Shown: one piece after another, positions 1 to 4,957 of the stretch | Position numbering within the stretch: position 1 is the stretch's first letter | Layout: the number at the start of each line of letters is the position of its first letter | DNA from: Anaerolineaceae bacterium UBA5838 | GTDB lineage: Bacteria; Chloroflexota; Anaerolineae; Anaerolineales; Anaerolineaceae | Length of the DNA stretch: 7,845 nt | Reading direction: 5' to 3' | NCBI GenBank assembly: GCA_002432795.1 | Contig: DJGU01000078.1 | Coordinates: 1-7,845, forward strand | Program-made: the position numbers and the translations under genes | The notes under the pieces: model-generated | What the model was told of the DNA's origin: nothing | What the model saw: only the letters and a program-made list of their open reading frames with translations | Databases searched by the model: none

Positions 1-2
1 AA

Positions 3-56
3 GAGAGCGCCATTCCGCCCTACGGTTATGAACAGGATTCTTTTATCGAACAATAA
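3..56 (+). CDS. Possible C-terminal tail of a convergent plus-strand gene
   Basis: From base 3 a plus-strand frame reads ESAIPPYGYEQDSFIEQ and stops at TAA (54-56). The codons are ordinary and the peptide composition is protein-like, whereas the other two plus frames read less plausibly. If real, this gene enters from the left and converges on the deacetylase gene, with 17 bp between the two stop codons. Seventeen residues are too few to name a family. A competing reading is a minus-strand gene starting at ATG 13-11, which has a GTAGGGCGGA stretch just upstream that could serve as a ribosome binding site. Both readings run off the window and I slightly prefer the plus-strand one. Confidence 0.35.
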   Translation, partial: ESAIPPYGYEQDSFIEQ

Positions 57-73
57 TTATTCAGTATGTCTGT

Positions 74-718
74 CTACGCTTTTCCAAACGCGCCAACAAT
101 GCGTATGATATCGAAGCCTTCAGCGAAGGGTCGCTCTGCCAGGGCGCCGTGGCGGATGGCAGTAGCGCGCATAATATCCGGAGAGAAATAGTAGCGGCTC
201 GAATAGGTCGCGTACTTGTTTAATGCCGCAATTTTGTTTTCCACAGCCTGCTCTGAAACTTCTGCTAAAAAGTGCGGGAAGAAGCCGTAGCTGCTGCGTA
301 GGACGTCAAAGCCCAAAACGGTTGTACCGCGGAAGGCACGCGTGGCTTCCTGGGTGACGGTTTGGTGATCCTGGTGGATATCCTGCGCGGTGTGGACAAA
401 GACGATCTCGGGCTGGTATTGGCGCCGAAGTGCCAGCATTTTCTCGAGGATTTCCTGCCTGAAGTCTGGAAAACGGCGGGTCTCGAACTGCCCAAGCTCG
501 ATCTGGTCATCCGTTAGACCAAGCTGGTGCATGCTGTCGTAGTGTTCGCTCACGAGATGAATCAGGTCGGGGTTTTTCTGGTTGTCTGAGAAGGTCATGC
601 AATGAATGTCAGCTTTACCCACCATTTCGGAAATAAAAGCACCGCAGCCCAGTTCAATATCGTCCGGATGGGCTCCCAGGAAAAGCAGCGACGCGCCATA
701 AAAGGTCATGTTTTTCAT
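74..718 (-). CDS. PIG-L/LmbE-family zinc-dependent deacetylase
   Basis: This 214-residue protein belongs to the PIG-L/LmbE family, metal-dependent enzymes that usually remove N-acetyl groups from GlcNAc-containing or related small molecules (as in MshB, BshB and PIG-L itself). The N-terminus has a beta strand leading into AHPDDIELGCG (16-26), whose H17 and D20 are expected zinc ligands and whose D19 is the likely general base. The third ligand is in HQDH (115-118). The C-terminal EGFDIIRI segment also fits the family, and the length is normal for the single-domain form. No signal peptide is seen, so it should be cytoplasmic. The start at 718 lies 5 bp after the methyltransferase stop and has no good Shine-Dalgarno sequence, so translation is probably coupled. 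ATG at 709 (Met4) is an alternative start. The substrate is unknown; the neighbouring methyltransferase suggests both act on one small molecule or glycan. Confidence 0.88.
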   Translation of the reverse strand: MKNMTFYGASLLFLGAHPDDIELGCGAFISEMVGKADIHCMTFSDNQKNPDLIHLVSEHYDSMHQLGLTDDQIELGQFETRRFPDFRQEILEKMLALRRQYQPEIVFVHTAQDIHQDHQTVTQEATRAFRGTTVLGFDVLRSSYGFFPHFLAEVSEQAVENKIAALNKYATYSSRYYFSPDIMRATAIRHGALAERPFAEGFDIIRIVGAFGKA

Positions 719-723
719 ATTGT

Positions 724-1524
724 CTACTTTGTGGCGATGAAGCCGCCAACCACTTTGGTCATCACAAGGCTGCCATCAGTCTCAAGGCGTTTTTGAGCGA
801 CTGATTCAATCTGGTTCATGACTGTTTCAAACTCATCGTGGGTCTCAAAGAGTGAGTTCCACAAGCGGCGATCTTCCGACATTGAAGCGCGGGTGTAAAC
901 CATGAAGGGTTCGACCGATTCGAAGGTCAGGGGGTTCTCAAAGATGTGTTGTTCAGTTTTGCTAAAGAGCTTCTGCATGGTGTAATAAATGCCAGACGCA
1001 TAGCGCGAGCTGCCGGGCATGGGGGGGATGGGTTTGCCGGTGGCTTCGCGGATGATGTCGTAAAAGACCTGTTTGTTGCTGGGCATGGGACCGGTGGTGA
1101 AGAGGCGTCCGCCTGGCTTAAGCACGCGGTGCATTTCGCCCAGGGTGAAGGGAATGTCTTGCGCGTAGTAGATGGTAAAGCAGGCGGAGACCAGGTCAAA
1201 ATGATCAGACGGCAGGTCAAAAGGCTGGTTGAAGTCAAGATGCCTGAAATCCACAGCGTTGTCAATCGCCTTGTTCTTTTCACGGGCGTCAGCAAGCAGA
1301 GACTCGGAAACATCTGTGCCCGTGATCTCAGCGTTTCCATTCAGATGGTGGAAGAAGGAAAAGCACTGCTTGCCAGAGCCGCAGCCAACATCCAGGATTT
1401 TAATCCCGGGCTGCAGGTTGAGCACGTCCAGCATCCAGGCGTCAATATCTTTTGAACCGAAACGACTGTGAATGTCAATGCGCTTCGCAAGGTCGTCGGT
1501 GGTTTCTTGAAAATCAATCTTCAT
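724..1524 (-). CDS. Class I SAM-dependent methyltransferase
   Basis: This 266-residue protein has a Rossmann-fold methyltransferase core of the Methyltransf_11/25 type. Motif I is ILDVGCGSGK (43-52), which binds S-adenosylmethionine. The acidic residue after beta2 is D71 in TGTDVS, and HLDF (95-98) gives the adenine-contacting Asp. FDLVSACFTIYY (109-120) is motif IV, and MHRVLKPGGRLF (131-142) is the typical post-motif helix, turn and strand. The region from about 150 to 266 is mostly helical with no recognised motif and probably forms the substrate lid. No signal peptide or membrane segment is visible, so it is cytoplasmic. The start at 1524 is supported by GAGGA 4 bases upstream. It is the first gene of a two-gene unit with the deacetylase, 5 bp apart, behind its own promoter. 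The class is clear, but the methyl acceptor (small molecule, sugar, quinone or other) cannot be read from the sequence. Confidence 0.88.
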   Translation of the reverse strand: MKIDFQETTDDLAKRIDIHSRFGSKDIDAWMLDVLNLQPGIKILDVGCGSGKQCFSFFHHLNGNAEITGTDVSESLLADAREKNKAIDNAVDFRHLDFNQPFDLPSDHFDLVSACFTIYYAQDIPFTLGEMHRVLKPGGRLFTTGPMPSNKQVFYDIIREATGKPIPPMPGSSRYASGIYYTMQKLFSKTEQHIFENPLTFESVEPFMVYTRASMSEDRRLWNSLFETHDEFETVMNQIESVAQKRLETDGSLVMTKVVGGFIATK

Positions 1525-1528
1525 ATTT

Positions 1529-1533
1529 TCCTC
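1529..1533 (-). promoter_or_regulatory. Ribosome binding site of the methyltransferase gene
   Basis: On the minus strand this reads GAGGA, followed by AAAT and the ATG at 1524. The match to the anti-Shine-Dalgarno sequence fixes the start. It lies about 20 bases after the predicted transcription start of the promoter upstream. Confidence 0.7.
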
Positions 1534-1557
1534 ATTGTTGTGTCAAATGTTCGCCTA

Positions 1558-1586
1558 AGTATACTTTGCGGATGGGCAAGTTTCAA
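1558..1586 (-). promoter_or_regulatory. Sigma70-type promoter for the methyltransferase/deacetylase unit
   Basis: On the minus strand TTGAAA (1586-1581) is separated by exactly 17 bases from TATACT (1563-1558). These are a 4/6 match and a 5/6 match to the -35 and -10 consensus at the optimal spacing. Transcription would start near 1551, giving a leader of roughly 27 bases that contains GAGGA before the methyltransferase ATG. It lies wholly in the 71-bp gap after the lipoprotein gene, the only sizeable intergenic space in the window. I see no operator-like inverted repeat around it. The call comes from consensus matching alone. Confidence 0.6.
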
Positions 1587-1595
1587 GCCGGGCTG

Positions 1596-2522
1596 CTACT
1601 TCACCAGGATAGCGAAGGCATCGGCAAATGCCTCGATGGATGCCTGGATGTCCTCAAATGTTGCTGTGGAGTTAATAGATGGCGTGCCTGCCAAAACCAA
1701 ATACCAACTCTGCTCGCCGCAAGTAAGGATGCCCATGTCCGAAACGACGGTTGGAGCAAGCATCGTTCCCCGTTTGTTGAGAAAGGCACAGTCTGGTAAA
1801 TGGTTTATAAGTTTTCCCAGCAGGATCTGGTCGTTTTCAGTGTAAGTACCCATTAAGCTCAACAAATACTGAGTGTTTTCCTGGTTGAGTGCTGTTCCTG
1901 TGTTCAGTAATCTCAATGAGGTGATGAGTTCAGTGGGGGTACTGGTTCGCGGGTTGTATTTCGTGTTGGTCAGACCCCAGGCATTCAGTTTCTTGCGCAG
2001 TTGGTTATCCCCACGGGCAAAGTATTCCAGCGCCTCAGCAGCGGATTCCTCGCTGTGAACGACCATGTCTTCCAATAGGGCGTCGAAGTTGCGGTCATTG
2101 ATGCCAGTTGTTTTCAGATCTTCAAGCGTACGCCCTTGGTCCTCCATGATGCTCAGGACTGCCATGGCTGTCGGAATTTTGATCATTGAAGCCGGGTGAA
2201 AGGGTGTGTCGGGATTGCGTGCAAAAAGGATTTCGCCATTGTGGGCATCCTGGATGAGGACGAACCAATCCACGCCTTCGATGAGCTCGCTCGCAAGGCT
2301 CGAGAAATCCCGGCTGGCATTTTGAGCAGCCGTTGGTGAGGAGGTTGCTGTGGGTGTCTGACTGGCCGCTAGTTGGGTGGGCACGATCAGCGTTGGTGTG
2401 GCTGGGATGACGGGTTCGGGGTCCGAAGCAGGTGCAAGGGTTAAAGTGTTCGCCTGGCAAGCTGAAAGGGACAGAAGGAGAAGCAAAAGCGCGATCGCGA
2501 ACTTAGGGCGGAAGGGCAACAT
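1596..2522 (-). CDS. Lipoprotein with class A beta-lactamase-like serine hydrolase domain
   Basis: This 308-residue protein starts with a lipoprotein signal peptide: R5 and K7, a hydrophobic run at 9-19, then lipobox LSAC with C22 as the lipidated residue. Residues 23-70 form a Pro/Thr/Ser/Ala-rich tether, so the domain should be held outside the membrane. Residues about 75-308 resemble the Beta-lactamase2 (class A) fold: SMIK (112-115) is the catalytic SxxK, and KRG (250-252) sits where KTG is expected. At the SDN position it has SEE (157-159). The stretch around TSTPTEL (193-199) aligns with the class A segment just after the omega loop, but the loop is short and lacks the deacylating Glu. 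It is therefore more likely a penicillin-binding, peptidase- or esterase-like protein than a true beta-lactamase. C245 and C268, the only other cysteines, flank KRG and could form a disulfide. The ATG at 2522 is preferred over TTG at 2543 because of GGAAG upstream and the signal peptide. It lies 14 bp after hypE and may be cotranscribed. Confidence 0.82.
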   Translation of the reverse strand: MLPFRPKFAIALLLLLLSLSACQANTLTLAPASDPEPVIPATPTLIVPTQLAASQTPTATSSPTAAQNASRDFSSLASELIEGVDWFVLIQDAHNGEILFARNPDTPFHPASMIKIPTAMAVLSIMEDQGRTLEDLKTTGINDRNFDALLEDMVVHSEESAAEALEYFARGDNQLRKKLNAWGLTNTKYNPRTSTPTELITSLRLLNTGTALNQENTQYLLSLMGTYTENDQILLGKLINHLPDCAFLNKRGTMLAPTVVSDMGILTCGEQSWYLVLAGTPSINSTATFEDIQASIEAFADAFAILVK

Positions 2523-2527
2523 GGGTA

Positions 2528-2532
2528 CTTCC
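2528..2532 (-). promoter_or_regulatory. Ribosome binding site deciding the lipoprotein start
   Basis: On the minus strand GGAAG lies 5 bases before the ATG at 2522. This favours that start over the upstream in-frame TTG at 2543, which would add seven residues ahead of the signal peptide. The site falls in the 14-bp gap after the hypE stop. Confidence 0.6.
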
Positions 2533-2536
2533 AAAC

Positions 2537-3607
2537 TCAACAAATGCGCGGCAGCATCTCGCCGGCGAGCATTTCGAGCACCCTGGTGGTCCCAAAAGGC
2601 GTTTGGAGCCAGACTTGCCCTTTGGAGGGTTCAAGCACCTGACCGATCACTTTGGCTGCCTCACCATACCGAGTGATGTGCATTAAGCGCAATGCTTCCT
2701 CGGTTTGATCCGCAGGCAAAATCAGGATCAATTTTCCCTCGTTAGCCATATAAAGCGGGTCAAGCCCCAGCAGTTCACAAGTTTTGCGTACAGGCTTATC
2801 TATTGGGATATTTTCCTCTTCCAATTGGATGTTGACCTGGCTCTGGCGGGCGATTTCCACCAGGGTGGTCGCAAGACCCCCTCGAGTGGGGTCTCTGAGC
2901 ACATGGACGTCCAAACCGGCGTCTAAAAGTGCCTTAACCAGGTGATTGAGCGGGGCGATGTCAGAGAGCACCTGGCTGGAGAAACCGAAGTTGCCGCGTG
3001 CTTCTGCCACAGCAATGCCGTGGTTGCCGATTGGACCAGAAATGATGACCGCGTCGCCGGGTTTGGCTTGTTCACCCCCTATCTGGAGTTGGCTGTCCGC
3101 CCAACCAAAACCGGTGGTGCTGATGAAGAGTTTGTCGGATTTGCCTTTTTCGATGACCTTGGTATCGGCGGCAATCAACTCCACGCCGGCTTCAAGGCAG
3201 GCTTCGGCGAAAGAATCCACAATCAGTTCGAGCTCTTGAATGGAAAAACCTTCTTCCAGGATGAAGGTGGCGGTTAAAAATCGGGGGTCTGCTCCGAGCA
3301 TGGCGACATCATTGACCGTGCCGCAAACCGCCAGCCGACCGATATCGCCGCCCGCAAAGAAGAGGGGAGAAACGATATGAGCATCGGTTGAGACTACCAG
3401 GCGTTTTCCGGGAGGGGCGTCAATTATGTTGGCCGCATCATTGGCGGTGTTGAGGATGGGATTTGCCAGGCGGCTCTGGAAAACATCCCGAACCAGGTCA
3501 TGGGTCATCTGCCCACCACTGCCGTGACCGAGCACGATCTGCCCCCGGTCAGCGATGGGAAGCGGGCAATTGGGACCTTCGAGTGCAGGAATATTTGATT
3601 GAGTCAT
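2537..3607 (-). CDS. hypE: Hydrogenase maturation protein HypE (thiocyanate-forming dehydratase)
   Basis: HypE receives a carbamoyl group from HypF on its C-terminal cysteine and dehydrates it with ATP to a thiocyanate, the source of the cyanide ligands of the [NiFe] site. The 356-residue protein has the PurM/AIRS-like ATP-binding fold: LGHGSGGQ (26-33) near the N-terminus, STDAHIVSPLFFAGGDIG (73-90) and GTVNDVAMLGA (96-106) as the metal-ATP region, DPTRGG (239-244), and the invariant PRIC ending with acceptor C356. The frame stays open to 3694, but ATG at 3607 is chosen. It overlaps the hypD stop as ATGA and has CAGGA seven bases upstream, and the resulting N-terminus has the usual HypE length. 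The 29 extra upstream residues are read out of frame within hypD and are rich in Trp, Cys and Arg, unlike a HypE N-terminus. Confidence 0.97.
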   Translation of the reverse strand: MTQSNIPALEGPNCPLPIADRGQIVLGHGSGGQMTHDLVRDVFQSRLANPILNTANDAANIIDAPPGKRLVVSTDAHIVSPLFFAGGDIGRLAVCGTVNDVAMLGADPRFLTATFILEEGFSIQELELIVDSFAEACLEAGVELIAADTKVIEKGKSDKLFISTTGFGWADSQLQIGGEQAKPGDAVIISGPIGNHGIAVAEARGNFGFSSQVLSDIAPLNHLVKALLDAGLDVHVLRDPTRGGLATTLVEIARQSQVNIQLEEENIPIDKPVRKTCELLGLDPLYMANEGKLILILPADQTEEALRLMHITRYGEAAKVIGQVLEPSKGQVWLQTPFGTTRVLEMLAGEMLPRIC

Positions 3608-4698
3608 CCAGGTATCCTGTGGTAACGGTAATAAGCAGCACAAGCCCCTTCGGAAGAAACCATAGGCGCGCCAAGAGGATGGGCAGGTGTGCACTCTTTG
3701 CTAAAAGCCGGGCAATCGAGCGGTTTGGCGATCCCGCTCAACACTTTGCCCGCGATACATAATGGCGATTCGTAAAGCGGGGTTTGGTCGAGTTCAAAAC
3801 GAGAGGAGGCATTAAAGCTGGAATATTCTGGTTGCAACCCAAGCCCGGAAAGCGGGATGGTGCCGATGCCGCGCCACTGCCGGTCCACAGGCTCAAACAC
3901 TTGTGAGATTATTTTTTGGGCAACCTGGTTGCCTTCGCGGGTAACAAAACGCGGATAAGCGTTTGTGACTTCATGCTGTCCGGCTTCGAGCTGTTGGACA
4001 GCCATCAAAATGCCAGTAGCCAGATCAACGGGCTCAAAACCAGTAACGACGATCGGTATCTGGTATTGCTCTGCGATTGGGAGGTATTCGTGGTAACCCA
4101 TCACCGCGCAAACGTGACCTGCAGCAAGAAAGCCCTGGACGCGGTTGGTTGGGTTTGAAAGGATGGCATGCATCGCCGGCGGCACCAGGACATTAGCCGG
4201 GAGGATGGAGAAGTTCTTGATTCCATTTCTGCTGGCTGTCAGGATGGTGCTGGCGATGGTGGGGGCGGTTGTTTCGAAACCAATCGCGAAGAAAACAACC
4301 TGTTTGCCAGGGTTTGCGTTGGCAATCTTGAGGGAATCCAGCGGAGAATAGACCACGCGCACATCCGCTCCCTGAGAACGGGCGGTAAAAAGATCTGCCT
4401 GGTTGCCCGGCACACGCAGCATGTCGCCAAAAGTGGTGAAAATCACACCAGGTCGTGAAGCGATCTGCAACCCTTGTTCAATCGCCTGGAGTGAAGTCAC
4501 GCAAACAGGGCAGCCCGGACCGTGGATCAGGGCAATTTCAGGGGGTAATAATTGGTCAAGCCCATACTGCATGATTGCGTGGGTCTGCCCTCCGCAAATC
4601 TCCATGATATTCCAGGGTTGGGTCGCGATGCGGCGGACCTCAGCCAGGATGGCTTTGGTCAGCGAAGCATCCCGGAGGTTTGCGGTCGGATCGGTCAT
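3604..4698 (-). CDS. hypD: Hydrogenase maturation protein HypD (Fe-S scaffold)
   Basis: HypD is the redox-active iron-sulfur protein that, with HypC, carries iron while the CN and CO ligands are attached. This 364-residue copy is full length. It has EICGGQTH (33-40) with C35, GPGCPVCVT (60-68) with the C63/C66 pair, GFETTAP (140-146), GHVC (194-197), and the C-terminal [4Fe-4S] region with C314, C329, C336 and C353, including APMVSSEGAC (344-353). These are the residues expected for HypC binding, thiol-disulfide chemistry and cluster ligation. It is cytoplasmic, with no signal peptide. Its ATG overlaps the hypC stop as ATGA, and its own stop overlaps the hypE start the same way. The Shine-Dalgarno sequence is weak (GAAGAAGA about 10 bases away), so it probably relies on coupling to hypC. 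Confidence 0.98.
   Translation of the reverse strand: MTDPTANLRDASLTKAILAEVRRIATQPWNIMEICGGQTHAIMQYGLDQLLPPEIALIHGPGCPVCVTSLQAIEQGLQIASRPGVIFTTFGDMLRVPGNQADLFTARSQGADVRVVYSPLDSLKIANANPGKQVVFFAIGFETTAPTIASTILTASRNGIKNFSILPANVLVPPAMHAILSNPTNRVQGFLAAGHVCAVMGYHEYLPIAEQYQIPIVVTGFEPVDLATGILMAVQQLEAGQHEVTNAYPRFVTREGNQVAQKIISQVFEPVDRQWRGIGTIPLSGLGLQPEYSSFNASSRFELDQTPLYESPLCIAGKVLSGIAKPLDCPAFSKECTPAHPLGAPMVSSEGACAAYYRYHRIPG
3615..3619 (-). promoter_or_regulatory. Ribosome binding site deciding the hypE start
   Basis: On the minus strand CAGGA lies seven bases before the ATG at 3607, inside the end of hypD. Together with the ATGA overlap it supports the short 356-residue HypE over the 385-residue reading. 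Confidence 0.65.
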
Positions 4699-4955
4699 TT
4701 GCTTTGATCTTCTTCAGTCAGGCGGGCATTGAATGTCTGCAAATCACGCAGGGTTTTGAGGGTTTCCTCAGCTTCGATGTCACTCAGAACATTCAAAGCG
4801 AAGCCAGCGTGCACCAAAACGTACTGTCCGAGCGCAACTTCGGGTGTCGTGGCAATGCAAACGGCCTGTTCCACACCGTCAAAATCGACTGCAGCCATCA
4901 GGATGCCGTCTTGTTCATGAATTTGCGTGACTTTACCGGGTATTCCCAAACACAT
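4695..4955 (-). CDS. hypC: Hydrogenase maturation chaperone HypC
   Basis: HypC (HypC/HupF/HybG family) binds HypD and the immature hydrogenase large subunit and delivers the Fe(CN)2CO group. The 86-residue protein has the diagnostic N-terminus MCLGIPGKV. C2, exposed after removal of Met1, is the residue that contacts iron and HypD. A small beta-barrel follows, with VDFDGVEQAVCI and the conserved GQYVLVHAGFAL (43-54), then a charged helical tail. Length is typical of the family. The start at 4955 is two bases after the hypF stop and is backed by GAAGGA six bases upstream, the strongest ribosome binding site in the hyp block. That would allow more HypC than its neighbours, which suits a stoichiometric chaperone; this is an inference. 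Only one hypC-type gene is visible here. Confidence 0.98.
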   Translation of the reverse strand: MCLGIPGKVTQIHEQDGILMAAVDFDGVEQAVCIATTPEVALGQYVLVHAGFALNVLSDIEAEETLKTLRDLQTFNARLTEEDQSK

Positions 4956-4957
4956 GT

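Noticed and set aside
57..73. Terminator between the convergent gene ends
   Set aside because: Only a short AT-rich palindrome (AATAATTATT, just to the left) is present; there is no GC stem.
946..1455. Plus-strand open frame of 169 codons
   Set aside because: It lies entirely opposite the methyltransferase gene, shows no recognisable motif, and the minus frame carries clear SAM-binding motifs.
1596..2522. Reading the lipoprotein as an antibiotic-resistance beta-lactamase
   Set aside because: The SDN motif and the deacylating Glu are missing, so resistance is not supported by the sequence.
2558..2569. Perfect 12-base palindrome CTCGCCGGCGAG near the end of hypE
   Set aside because: It encodes part of the conserved LAGEMLPRIC tail, has no loop and no following T-run, so it is neither a terminator nor a supported operator.
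2942..3277. Plus-strand open frames opposite hypE
   Set aside because: They are antisense shadows of a well-conserved gene, with no family features and no plausible ribosome binding context.
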